Part shown: one piece after another, positions 16,227 to 24,416 of the stretch
Layout of the letters: each line of letters begins with the position of its first letter
How positions within the stretch are numbered: the first letter of the stretch is position 1
NCBI GenBank assembly: GCA_964473525.1
Contig: CAYYPK010000050.1
Coordinates: 1 to 42,638 of the forward strand
Reading direction: 5' to 3'
DNA length: 42,638 nucleotides
Source of the DNA: GCA-2687025 sp964473525
GTDB taxonomy: Bacteria > Poribacteria > WGA-4E > GCA-2687025
Made by a program: the position numbers and the translations under genes
The notes under the pieces: generated by a model
What the model was told of the DNA's origin: nothing
The model's input: only the letters and a program-made list of their open reading frames with translations
Database searches by the model: none

Positions 16227-17180
16227 GTGCGCAGCCAGCAGCGAACAAGATGGCTCGTAGGCGCCCTGACGCTGTGTGCGTGCCTTTGCGCCCAGGCCGG
16301 AGAGATCGCGTTCATCTCCTCACGGGATGGCCCGCAGCAGCTCTATCTTATGGATGAAGGCGGGTCCAACATCCGTCGCATTCTGGAGTCCCAGCATGGG
16401 GTGGTCGGCGCCGGAGGGCCTGCCTGGTCGCCAGACGGTGACACGATCGCACTTGGGTTCGCAGGCGTCGTCACACTCCTAGGAGTGCGTGACGGCAAGC
16501 TGACGCCGCTTGATCTGGGCTTTCCCAGAAGCAAGCTCCCGTCGTGGTCCTGGGACGGGAGCCGTATCGCTTTCTTCGCCGTAGGCGGCGGCATCGTGCG
16601 TGGGATTTACGTCGCCGACAGTGATGGTGGCGCTGCGGAGTTGGTCTCCCCGAGCGACGAGACGCGTACTTCGTGGCTCCCCGATGGGTCGGGTCTCCTC
16701 ATGGCGGATCGCGCAGCCTTCGGCGGCGTTACCTCAGACGTCTTCAAGGTGGACATCGAAACCGGCAAGCGCACGAACATGACCGATCTCAACGCCTGGG
16801 ACTACGCGCCCACGGTGTCGCCTGACGGCGCGTCGATCGCGTTCGAGTCGAATAGGGACAACGTCGCCGATCCTCTACGCATCCACGTGTACGCCATGGA
16901 TATCGGCGGCGCCGGACAACATAGGATCCTCGAGGCTCAGGACCGAGCTGCGGTGACCGGGTGGACGTATCCGCATCAGGGAATCCTCTACTCCGCGGTG
17001 CGCCAGGACAATTGGGACATCTGGACGGTGACTCGCGACGGTCGATCTGCACGGCGGCTCACCACGCATCCGGCGTTGGATATGGACGCGGTAATGAAGC
17101 CAGGGCCGCTGCCCGTGAATCCGCTGAACCTGAAGGCTTCGGTTTGGGGCTTCATGAAGCGCGCGGTCGTTGACAGGTAA
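16227..17180 (+). CDS. TolB-like beta-propeller protein, cluster 1 copy B
   Basis: The 317-residue protein starts at GTG 16227 behind GTGGAGGACGGAAG, 34 bp after copy A. Signal peptide: LVGALTLCACLCAQAG. The first blade, EIAFISSRDGPQQLYLMDEGGSN, matches copy A, as do WSPDGDTIAL, WSWDGSRIAF, WLPDGSGLLM and VSPDGASIAF. It ends GWTYPHQGILYSA, DMDAVMKPGPLPVNPLN, LKASVWGFMKRAVVDR. Copies A and B are a tandem duplication with a strongly conserved C-terminal third. Confidence 0.75.
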   Translation: MRSQQRTRWLVGALTLCACLCAQAGEIAFISSRDGPQQLYLMDEGGSNIRRILESQHGVVGAGGPAWSPDGDTIALGFAGVVTLLGVRDGKLTPLDLGFPRSKLPSWSWDGSRIAFFAVGGGIVRGIYVADSDGGAAELVSPSDETRTSWLPDGSGLLMADRAAFGGVTSDVFKVDIETGKRTNMTDLNAWDYAPTVSPDGASIAFESNRDNVADPLRIHVYAMDIGGAGQHRILEAQDRAAVTGWTYPHQGILYSAVRQDNWDIWTVTRDGRSARRLTTHPALDMDAVMKPGPLPVNPLNLKASVWGFMKRAVVDR

Positions 17181-17225
17181 CGCGGCGCAGAGGGCGCCAA
17201 TGCAGGGGTGTTCCCTGGTGTGGTT

Positions 17226-17474
17226 TTCGATTACGCGCTCTGGCGCGCGGATCATCAGGAGGATCCATGGCGCAAAGGAGCAGAGCGGTTTGGCATAGAC
17301 CCGAACCGCGTGACCGCGCGCATGCAGACAGATGAGGGACGAAGGTCGTTCCTGACGAACGTCGCGCGGTCGAGGGCCCTGAACGCGCGAGCGTCGCCCA
17401 CGCTCGCAGTGGATGGATACATCTACACTGCGAGCGTATACACGCCGGGCAACGACGTGTGCGGCGCGCGCTGA
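17226..17474 (+). pseudogene. Leftover thioredoxin-like tail from a segmental duplication
   Basis: This is an almost exact copy of the last 83 codons of the fusion protein at 12775-14730, from FDYALWRADHQEDPW to the terminal DVCGAR. It lacks the membrane anchor, the cytochrome domain and the CPWG motif, so it cannot act like its parent. A GTG at 17208 leaves it open for 88 codons, but I treat it as a by-product of the duplication that created the second precursor. A small expressed fragment cannot be excluded. Confidence 0.75.
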
Positions 17475-17680
17475 TTGTCCCGTCGTGGGCATTGAAGTCC
17501 ACAGAGCGGCGGAGGCAGACATCGTCGCGAAAGCATCGCACAGTCACGACGAACGAACGGTCTCTTCGGAAAGGGAGAGAGGATGGAAGCGATTCGGAAC
17601 GCAGCGCGGAAAACACACGAGTTCATCGTGTCCGACGCTGGACACACCAAGGCGCAGGGAGTGATGTCGGTCGCGGCGCT
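17226..17680 (+). repeat. Direct repeat unit, second copy
   Basis: Copy of 14482-14936, 2744 bp downstream. Its left edge, just after the propeller gene that ends at 17180, marks a duplication junction. Confidence 0.85.
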
Positions 17681-17891
17681 TGTGGGCATCGGCGTGGTGG
17701 CGGATGCCCTGCTGCCGGAGGTCGCGTACGCCGCGTGCACTGGTCACACGGGTGGCCCGTGCAACTCCTGCGGTGGGGAGACGTGGCTCACCACCGTGGT
17801 TGGCGGAATCTGGGCTTGCCGGGCGATCTGCCCGGCAACCAGCACCACCGACTTCTGCGGTGTCGATGGGTACACATACTGCTGTGCCTGA
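17583..17891 (+). CDS. Cys-rich precursor-like peptide 2, cluster 1
   Basis: The 102-residue product shares the first ~34 residues with precursor 1, including SDAG, except that the Glu at +5 after G20 is now Gln (HTKAQ). The hydrophobic stretch is retained and the AYA site again precedes the first Cys. The core keeps eight Cys in the same order (ACTGHTGGPC, SCGGETW, ACRAIC, DFCGVDGYTYCCA) but differs in spacing and in most other residues. Conserved leader with diverged core is what one expects of duplicated modified-peptide precursors. It has the same AGGGAGAGAGG ribosome binding site. Confidence 0.75.
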   Translation: MEAIRNAARKTHEFIVSDAGHTKAQGVMSVAALVGIGVVADALLPEVAYAACTGHTGGPCNSCGGETWLTTVVGGIWACRAICPATSTTDFCGVDGYTYCCA

Positions 17892-17894
17892 CGG

Positions 17895-17916
17895 NNNNNN
17901 NNNNNNNNNNNNNNNN
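17895..17916. other. Assembly gap (22 N) after precursor 2
   Basis: The gap begins 4 bp after the precursor stop, in the position equivalent to the gap at 15173. The right flank (CCCCACCACTCTCGCTCGC) resembles the right flank of the first gap, so the same hairpin is probably missing. Confidence 0.6.
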
Positions 17917-17958
17917 CGCCCCACCACTCTCGCTCGCCCGGGACGTTACTCCTGCCGC

Positions 17959-18930
17959 GTGAACGACTGGCTAGCTATGAGACGCTGGATGGCGATGGGA
18001 ACACGGGAAATCGCGGCCGTCGCATCGTTGACGCTGTGCGTGTGCTTTGGCGCGCGGGCTGGTGAGATCGCGTTCATCTCCTTTCGGGATGGTTTGCCGA
18101 ATCTGTATCTGATGAACGAGGACGGCTCGAACATCCATCGGGTGCTGGACTCTCCTGACGGGATCTTCGGCCCCGCGTGGTCTCCCGACGGCGAGACCAT
18201 CGCAGTGGCGGTCTCGGACACGCTGTCCCTCTTCCGCGTACACGAAGGGATGCGAACGGACCTGGCGCTGCCCGGCACGATCAACAAGCTGCCCTCTTGG
18301 TCCCGGGATGGCCAGCACATTGCCTTCTACGCGTTTGCCGGCGGCATCGTCAACGGCGTGTACCTCGCCGACAACGATGGAGGCGGCGCCAAACTGCTGT
18401 CACCAGGCTTCCAGACGCGCACGTCATGGCTCGCGGGGGGAGAGAGTCTCGCGATGGCCAGGGACAGGGGCCTTGGCGGGCTCGCCGCTGACATCTTCCG
18501 TGTGGACGTGCGCGGCGGCCGCACGAATCTCACCGAAGACGACGCGTGGAACTACGCCCCGAGCGTTTCACCCGACGGAACGAGAATCGCCTTCGAGTCC
18601 AACCGCGACGCGGGCGACGATCCGCTGCATACACAGGTGTACGTTATGGATGTCGACGGAGGGCGGCGCCGACTGTTGGGAGAGACCGAGGGCGAAGCCT
18701 GGGTGACCGGATGGACGTACCCAGAGCAAGGCGTTCTCTACTCAGAGTTGCGTGCTGGGGACCGGGACATCTGGACCGTGAGCCGGGACGGTGTGTCCAC
18801 GAGACGATTGACGCAGCACCCAGCCTGGGACATAGACGCGGTGATGAAGCCGGGCCCGTTGGTGGTGAACCCGTTGAACCTGAAGGCGTCGGTTTGGGGC
18901 TTCATGAAGCGCGCGGCCGTTGACAGGTAG
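17959..18930 (+). CDS. TolB-like beta-propeller protein, cluster 1 copy C
   Basis: GTG at 17959 gives a 323-residue protein that aligns from its first residues with copy A. Signal peptide: AAVASLTLCVCFGARAG. The first blade, EIAFISFRDGLPNLYLMNEDGSN, is nearly identical to copy A, and WSPDGETIAV, WSRDGQHIAF, VSPDGTRIAF follow. It ends GWTYPEQGVLYSE, DIDAVMKPGPLVVNPLN, LKASVWGFMKRAAVDR. It belongs to the duplicated block that starts at 17226. Confidence 0.75.
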   Translation: MNDWLAMRRWMAMGTREIAAVASLTLCVCFGARAGEIAFISFRDGLPNLYLMNEDGSNIHRVLDSPDGIFGPAWSPDGETIAVAVSDTLSLFRVHEGMRTDLALPGTINKLPSWSRDGQHIAFYAFAGGIVNGVYLADNDGGGAKLLSPGFQTRTSWLAGGESLAMARDRGLGGLAADIFRVDVRGGRTNLTEDDAWNYAPSVSPDGTRIAFESNRDAGDDPLHTQVYVMDVDGGRRRLLGETEGEAWVTGWTYPEQGVLYSELRAGDRDIWTVSRDGVSTRRLTQHPAWDIDAVMKPGPLVVNPLNLKASVWGFMKRAAVDR

Positions 18931-19000
18931 CAGGAACCGGCCGAGGCAGCACGCTGATGAGCAGGTGTATGTGACCAGCCGTTCAGGGAAAGCTAGGCGT

Positions 19001-20656
19001 ATGGAGTCGGCATGGGATGGGTTGCGGTTCTTCCGCGCAGGCGCGCGCTATGTGGCCGCGGATATGGGAGCCCGCCGCTGCTTTGAACTGTCCGAGGCAG
19101 CATGGGAGGCGGCTGACCTCGGACCCCACGCCACCGAGGAGAGCACGGTGAGCGGGTTGGCGGAGCGCTTCGGCGCGGACGAAGCCCAAGCAGCGTGGGA
19201 CGAACTGCGCGAACTCGTGCAGCGCGCGGAAGAGGGGAGCCGCAGACGGGAGGGAGGTCGGCGCCGCATCCTCGTGCCGGGTGGGGAGGACGTTCTCGCC
19301 GACATGACGTACCAAACAGGCGGGGCCCGTATCGCCACTGCGCGGCATGTGCGCGCCCTGGCGGAACACGTCGACATCATCATTCCGGGCGCCTCTCACC
19401 GGGAGGTAGAACGCGGTATCCGCGAGATCCCTCTGAACCATGACGACCCTGGTGAGCTTCGCCGACACTTCGCACGAGAACAGTACGAAGGCGTCTTCCT
19501 GTCGTACTTCTCCGGTCGCTTCTCGGCGTATCGCCGCGCGTGCCCCTATCCAGTCGTCTGCCGGCTCGACTCCTTCCGTGGGCACAACCGTCGCATGGAC
19601 AACGCCGTGTTGGAGATGTACGCCCAGATGCGCGACTGCGATGCGTTCGTGTCTGTCAGCGACGCCGGGGCGCGGTACTACTCCGAGCGCGTCGCCGACC
19701 CGGAGAGGTTCGCAGTCATACCCAACGCCGCGGACACCGAGCAGTTCTACCCGACCCCCAAGCCGGAGGCGCGTTGCGCGGTCGCCGAGTCGCTGGGGGA
19801 ACCCCGAATAGCCGGTGACCGACCCATCGTAGGATTCTTCTCCCGCTTCCAGCCCGAGAAAGGGTCGGAGGTGTTCTTGAACGTCGCCAGGCTCGTGCCG
19901 GAGTGTCTGTTTCTCATCGTCGCGCCGCTCCACGCCCGCTACGCGCCGACCACGTTTCCCCCGAACGTTATCCACGCCGGCCATCAGCCGCGGCACGAGC
20001 TCAGTCGGTTCATCAACTGCTTCGACCTGCACTGCTTCCCCTCCATGATCGACGAAGAGTCGTACAGTCTGGCGGTTCTGGAGGCGATGGCGTGCGGCAT
20101 ACCGCCGGTCGTCACGGCTATGAGCGGCCTCCCAGAGGCGGTAGGTGATGCCGGGTTCGTCGTGCCTGTCCGAGAGAGCGCCTCGCTGATCGGGAGCTTC
20201 GCGTGCCAGGTGTCGGCAGGCGATTTCGCGAACGTGGTGCGGGCCGCGCTCGCCGACCGCATGGACTTGGATCGACGGTCTGGTCGGTGTGTGGAGCTGG
20301 CGAGGCGCTACACGTGGGAAGACGCTGCGGCTTGCCAGCTCGCGCTCTTCGAGAGGCTCAACGCCCTGCGGGGCAGGCGCCGGGAAGAGACACGGCGCGC
20401 GCGCTTTGTCCTCAGCCGACGCCCGTCCGATGGCTGCCTCGGCCCGTCCAGCATCCTCTTGGCACGAGACTCCATGGACTTCACCGGGCTGTCCATGCCG
20501 GCGTATCAACAGTCCATGATCGAGGGCTTGGCGCTCCGGCTGCTGCGCAAGCACGGCGTGCGGGAGATCGAGAACGTGCTACTCAGCTTGTGCGGGTCGA
20601 AGGATGAGGCCGGCGACGTTCTCCGGCGAGTAGCCGGCTTTCACTCCGCAGCGTAA
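19001..20656 (+). CDS. GT4 glycosyltransferase with N-terminal PqqD-like (RRE) domain, cluster 1
   Basis: ATG at 19001 was chosen because it places the domain at the N-terminus as in the paralogues; GTG at 18965 or 18971 is also in frame. Residues ~5-80 (GLRFFRAGARYVAADMGARR, FELSEAAWEAADL, then a helix pair) match the PqqD-like fold used as a leader-binding RiPP recognition element. Residues ~87-480 are a GT-B glycosyltransferase of family 4: IIIPGASHREVERGI, FVSVSDAGARYYSERV, VGFFSRFQPEKGSEVFLNVA and the donor-site motif E353-x7-E361 (EESYSLAVLEAMACG). The last ~45 residues (IEGLALRLLRKHGVREIENVLL) form a conserved C-terminal helical domain. No signal peptide: a cytoplasmic enzyme that probably transfers sugar to the precursor peptide. 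Confidence 0.75.
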   Translation: MESAWDGLRFFRAGARYVAADMGARRCFELSEAAWEAADLGPHATEESTVSGLAERFGADEAQAAWDELRELVQRAEEGSRRREGGRRRILVPGGEDVLADMTYQTGGARIATARHVRALAEHVDIIIPGASHREVERGIREIPLNHDDPGELRRHFAREQYEGVFLSYFSGRFSAYRRACPYPVVCRLDSFRGHNRRMDNAVLEMYAQMRDCDAFVSVSDAGARYYSERVADPERFAVIPNAADTEQFYPTPKPEARCAVAESLGEPRIAGDRPIVGFFSRFQPEKGSEVFLNVARLVPECLFLIVAPLHARYAPTTFPPNVIHAGHQPRHELSRFINCFDLHCFPSMIDEESYSLAVLEAMACGIPPVVTAMSGLPEAVGDAGFVVPVRESASLIGSFACQVSAGDFANVVRAALADRMDLDRRSGRCVELARRYTWEDAAACQLALFERLNALRGRRREETRRARFVLSRRPSDGCLGPSSILLARDSMDFTGLSMPAYQQSMIEGLALRLLRKHGVREIENVLLSLCGSKDEAGDVLRRVAGFHSAA

Positions 20657-20686
20657 CGTGACCTCTGGTTGGAACGGAGAACTCCC

Positions 20687-22288
20687 GTGCAGATACCGGT
20701 GACACTTCGGGACATAGAGAAGATCCACGACGGTGATGGTTACTTCGTGTCCGACCTTGCAACCGGGGACATCCTCGAGGTGGGGCAGGTATTGTGGGAG
20801 GTCATTGAGGACTGTGGGCGCCTCACGATGGGTGAGCTGCTGAGGGAGTACGCGTCGCGAATCCCGCCGCAGTCCCTCTACGTGGCCGTAGAAGCGCTGG
20901 CCGGATACGCCGAAGCAGGGCTGCTTGTAGCAGGTCCAGGGCCAAGCGGCGATCTGGCCACGCCGGATCGTCCACGGGCGCTGGTGCTCCACGACCTGCT
21001 CGGGTTCACGCGGCCGGAGGACGCCGGGGCTGTTGCACGTGTAGTTCATCGATTGGCGTCGCTGGTTCCACAAGCCGCAGGGCTGAACCTAGTCGTTCCG
21101 ATCCCCGCGGGGCACTCGGAGCATTTCGGGTCTGTTCTCGACGCGTTGACTGTTGTGGAATGGGATCCTGCTCAGCCCTTCATAGCCTTCCGCCGGTGCG
21201 ACGGGCTGTACGACGTCATACTCGACCTCGGAGCTTCACCGGCGTTGACGCTTCCCCTCTTCGAAGAGGGGGAGGCGCCCATCATGGCGATCCATCAAGG
21301 CGTAGCTCCACCATCGCAGCAAGACGCCCTTGCGAAGGCGAGCGTCCTGCGATCGTACGACACGCTTATCCTCGAGGACTCGGTCCAAGTGGGTACCGTG
21401 CTGGAGCAACTTCCGGTGCCTGTTTCGTGCTTCGCCATGCCATCCCACGTCTCCACTCCAGAGGACCCGGACGAGGTCCGGCGTCAGTCCAGGCAATGGC
21501 TGCACGATCACACCACGCTTGCGCACCCTCCCAGCGGCCTACGTGTAGCGGTCTATGTCGACGGCGCACGCCCCTCCACCGTCCGTGAAATCGCCGCGGT
21601 CGCGGAGGACCACACGGAAGTGTCTTTCGTGTTGCTGGGCGCCGTGGCGCCGGAGAGGGGCGCCACGACGCCACCCAACCTACTGTGCGTCGCCGCGGAC
21701 GCCGTCGCGACGTCGGCAGCCTGGTGGCAATGCATGGACCTGGTCATCACCTTCGGAGGATGGGGCATATCGTGGCCGCTTATACGCATCGCCATGGCGG
21801 TGGGCACGCCCATCCTGCCCTTGGGCGCGGTTCCTCAGGAGCTGTCCTCTTGCGCGCCCGAGGCTGCTGAATCTCTGGGGGCCGCCGGCGATGGCGGCCC
21901 GGCGTCGGCCCTTGGCGCCGCGATCCCGGACCTGATGAACAACAGACAGACCTGGACAGACAGAGGCGAGGCCGCGCGGGAACAGGCGTTACGTCTCTCC
22001 TCAACTCCGACCGGCGATAGCCTTCGCCAAGTCGCAGACCGGTCGCTACGCGGGTGTCTCGACCGGCGCAGTCCATGGGAGGCCGACATCCTCTTCACGC
22101 GCGTCTATGACCCCACGGACGGACGCGTGCGTACCGAAGCGGTGTGCCGCGACAACGGAGTGCGCATGACGGCGGCCGAAGGGATCATGGAATCACTTGC
22201 ATCGGAGTGCTCCCCGGTGGAGTTGGCGATCCTACGACGCTGGTTGGATTCCGAAGCTAATGAGGAGACCTCCAATGGTCGAGCTTGA
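20687..22288 (+). CDS. RRE-fused degenerate GT-B protein, cluster 1
   Basis: GTG at 20687 follows an ACGGAGAA site. Residues ~4-78 (IEKIHDGDGYFVSDLATGD, ILEVGQVLWEVIED, LYVAVEALAGYAEAGLLV) are the clearest PqqD-like domain in the window. The remaining ~400 residues have the order of beta-alpha units of a GT-B fold, including LRVAVYVDGARPSTVREIA, VSFVLLGAVAP and MDLVITFGGWGISWPLIRIA, but the two glutamates of the GT4 E-x7-E motif are missing. It ends in a shortened version of the shared C-terminal helical domain (EGIMESLASECSPVELAILRRWL). Together with the upstream gene it resembles an active/inactive glycosyltransferase pair such as GtfA/GtfB. A substrate-binding or chaperone role is inferred. 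The next gene overlaps it by 14 bp. Confidence 0.65.
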   Translation: MQIPVTLRDIEKIHDGDGYFVSDLATGDILEVGQVLWEVIEDCGRLTMGELLREYASRIPPQSLYVAVEALAGYAEAGLLVAGPGPSGDLATPDRPRALVLHDLLGFTRPEDAGAVARVVHRLASLVPQAAGLNLVVPIPAGHSEHFGSVLDALTVVEWDPAQPFIAFRRCDGLYDVILDLGASPALTLPLFEEGEAPIMAIHQGVAPPSQQDALAKASVLRSYDTLILEDSVQVGTVLEQLPVPVSCFAMPSHVSTPEDPDEVRRQSRQWLHDHTTLAHPPSGLRVAVYVDGARPSTVREIAAVAEDHTEVSFVLLGAVAPERGATTPPNLLCVAADAVATSAAWWQCMDLVITFGGWGISWPLIRIAMAVGTPILPLGAVPQELSSCAPEAAESLGAAGDGGPASALGAAIPDLMNNRQTWTDRGEAAREQALRLSSTPTGDSLRQVADRSLRGCLDRRSPWEADILFTRVYDPTDGRVRTEAVCRDNGVRMTAAEGIMESLASECSPVELAILRRWLDSEANEETSNGRA

Positions 22289-22790
22289 CTCAGGCTGCGT
22301 CACCCAGCTCAAGGGCATCTACGCCGCGCTACTGTCCCACCAAGGTCGTACCGGTCGACTGCCTCACCATCTAGGCGACATGTTTCCCTCGGCTCTGGGC
22401 GATCCTGGCGTGTTGGGGTGCCCATGTGACCCCGGGAAGGGCGAGTCCGGCTCCGACGAAGAACGGCTAGACCCACGACTGCCATGCAGTTACGACTACC
22501 AGTTCGCCGACGCCCCCGCTCAGAGCGCAGGACTTACCAAGCGCACCTGGAAGATGGAGCAACTGCGCACGATCGGCCCACGGGTGCCAATACTTCGGTG
22601 CTGGAACCACACGCAATCGGATGGCGTCATCATCAACCTGTCATACGGAGGCATCATCTACCCGACGCCGCCCATATGGGAGGATGAACTCGAGCGGATG
22701 GGAGACGGCTTGCCGGTGCGTCGCCCGGGAAAGTCGTTGACCGTCCCGTGGCGGCTGCACATAGCATGGTGGCTGGCCGGGACATGCTAG
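22275..22790 (+). CDS. Pseudopilin-like soluble protein lacking the N-terminal helix
   Basis: The 171-residue protein starts at ATG 22275 behind GAGGAG, overlapping the previous gene. Its phrases CVTQLKGIYAALLSHQGRTG, LPHHLGDMFP, GCPCDPG, SYDYQFAD, ILRCWNHTQ and NLSYGGIIY follow the soluble part of type II secretion pseudopilins and DUF1559-like proteins. In those proteins an N-terminal hydrophobic helix precedes the first segment; here it is absent. Several Cys (GCPCDPG, CSYDY, RCWNH) may form disulfides or bind metal. It overlaps the next start by 7 bp (ATGCTAG). It may be a cytoplasmic adaptor derived from a pseudopilin. It has no counterpart in cluster 2. Confidence 0.55.
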   Translation: MVELDSGCVTQLKGIYAALLSHQGRTGRLPHHLGDMFPSALGDPGVLGCPCDPGKGESGSDEERLDPRLPCSYDYQFADAPAQSAGLTKRTWKMEQLRTIGPRVPILRCWNHTQSDGVIINLSYGGIIYPTPPIWEDELERMGDGLPVRRPGKSLTVPWRLHIAWWLAGTC

Positions 22791-24208
22791 AAGACACGAC
22801 CGAGCCCGCCCGCCCGTGCATCCTCGTGCCAGGGGGCGTGGAGCTATTCGAGAGCGTCCAACGCTCCGCGAGCGGGGCGCGGAACGCGGCGCATCAGTTA
22901 CTGCGAGCGGCGAGCGAGTTCGTGGACATCATCGTCCCGGGCTCGGAGGAGCGGGCGCTTGCGGACGGCGTTCGGGAAGTCCGTCTCGACCTACGCAATG
23001 GTCGCGCCGTGCGTCGTCATCTCGCAACTCATCGCTACGACTGCGTCTTCATCTGGGACTTCCGGAGCTGCCCTCGAAGCCTCTCACGACCTGTCGGTGT
23101 GCCCCGCATATACCGCGTCTACTCTCCTCGCGGGCACAACGGCGCCCTTATCAACGACCTCCTGCGAACCCATGCCGGGTTGTCGCAGTACGACGCGCTC
23201 ATCGCCCCGTGTGCATCGGTACCTCGCTTCTACGCGAGACACGTCTCCACGGACAAGGCGTTTCATGTGGTGCCAAATGGAGTGGACGCGGCGCTGTTCC
23301 GGCCCATGGACAAGGCCCAGGCTCGAACACATGTGGCGGATCTGCTACAGGACGACAGGGTAAGGACGGCGCCGGGGATCGTGGGGTTCTTCTCTAGGTT
23401 CCAGGTGGAGAAGGGTTCGCACACACTCCTGCAAGTCGCGAAGCTACTCCCCGACCTGCTTTTTCTGGTGGTCGCTCCAATCCACCCAAGTCACCGTACA
23501 CATGGCGTTCCGCGCAACGTACTACTCGCCGGCCATCATAGCCGTGAGGTCATTCCAACGCTGCTGGCCGCATTCGACCTACACTGCTTCCCATCCATGA
23601 TTGGCGAGGAGGCGTTCGGTAATGTGCTTCTCGAGGCCATGGCGTGCGGAGTACCGTCTGTGATCCCTAGATTCGCCGGACTCCCAGAAACGGTCGGAGA
23701 GACCGGTGTCGTCGTGAAGAGCCTCGAGTTCCAACACGACGTTGGGAGCTTTGCGGGGTCGGTGTCAGCGGTCGAGCTGGCCACCGCAATCCAGGAGCTG
23801 CTCGCCAACCCGGCCCGCCTACTCGCCCTAGCACAAGCCGCCCGCCGCCGCGCCAAGGCCTACACGTGGTCGGCCTCGGCTCAACGGTTCCTCTCCCTCA
23901 TCCAACGACTGAACGCGCTGCGCGCTATCACGAGCCCGCCCGGACACCGCGCACGGTTTACCGCGCGCCCACACGACCACCTCAAACAGGAAGCGCCCGG
24001 TGGGCTATGGCTCAACCGCAACCGTCGAGACGAGTCGCAGCTGGTACTTGGGACGTACGCCACGCCGATCGTGGACGCGGTGGCATGTCGACTACTGCTG
24101 TCGCACACGCTGCACGAGGTCGAGGCGGCGCTCACAGAAGTGTTGGGACGTAGAGCGAGAGCCAGGAAAGTACTAGACCGCGTCGTAGGGATAGCACAGG
24201 CAACATGA
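22784..24208 (+). CDS. GT4 glycosyltransferase without RRE domain, cluster 1
   Basis: This 474-residue protein starts at ATG 22784, inside the end of the previous gene. It begins directly with the GT-B fold (CILVPGGVELFESVQ, VDIIVPGSEERALADGVREV), aligned to residue ~87 onward of the RRE fusion at 19001. It has VGFFSRFQVEKGSHTLLQVA and the complete donor motif E276-x7-E284 (EEAFGNVLLEAMACG). Near the C-terminus, IVDAVACRLLLSHTLHEVEAALTEV is the clearest instance of the shared helical domain. With no leader-binding domain of its own it may extend a sugar placed by the RRE enzyme, or need a partner. Last gene of cluster 1. Confidence 0.75.
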   Translation: MLEDTTEPARPCILVPGGVELFESVQRSASGARNAAHQLLRAASEFVDIIVPGSEERALADGVREVRLDLRNGRAVRRHLATHRYDCVFIWDFRSCPRSLSRPVGVPRIYRVYSPRGHNGALINDLLRTHAGLSQYDALIAPCASVPRFYARHVSTDKAFHVVPNGVDAALFRPMDKAQARTHVADLLQDDRVRTAPGIVGFFSRFQVEKGSHTLLQVAKLLPDLLFLVVAPIHPSHRTHGVPRNVLLAGHHSREVIPTLLAAFDLHCFPSMIGEEAFGNVLLEAMACGVPSVIPRFAGLPETVGETGVVVKSLEFQHDVGSFAGSVSAVELATAIQELLANPARLLALAQAARRRAKAYTWSASAQRFLSLIQRLNALRAITSPPGHRARFTARPHDHLKQEAPGGLWLNRNRRDESQLVLGTYATPIVDAVACRLLLSHTLHEVEAALTEVLGRRARARKVLDRVVGIAQAT

Positions 24209-24257
24209 CTGGCCCCGCACCTTCCTGTATCCTGACGGACTCCCAACCTTGCATGGG

Positions 24258-24289
24258 TTTCCCTAGTCAGGGACGCTTGACCAGGGAAA
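24258..24289 (+). terminator. Hairpin after cluster 1, probable terminator
   Basis: TTTCCCTAGTCA (24258-24269) pairs with TGACCAGGGAAA (24278-24289) with one mismatch around an 8-nt loop, about 50 bp after the last gene. There is no clear T run, so termination may be inefficient or need a factor. Confidence 0.5.
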
Positions 24290-24416
24290 GGGGAGGGTGA
24301 ATCTGATCAGCTTTCCTGGGCTCCGAGCCCGTTTATCCGAAGAGATCCCCTCCCCAGCTCTGGGACACAGAGACCGGACGGTATCGTAGATCGCCCGCGG
24401 CGAGGGCATGACGCTA

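Noticed and set aside
11660..24208. Assignment to a known RiPP class such as lanthipeptide, lasso, sactipeptide or glycocin
   Set aside because: None of the class-defining enzymes is seen in the window, and the glycosyltransferases are GT4-like, not the GT2-like enzymes of glycocins.
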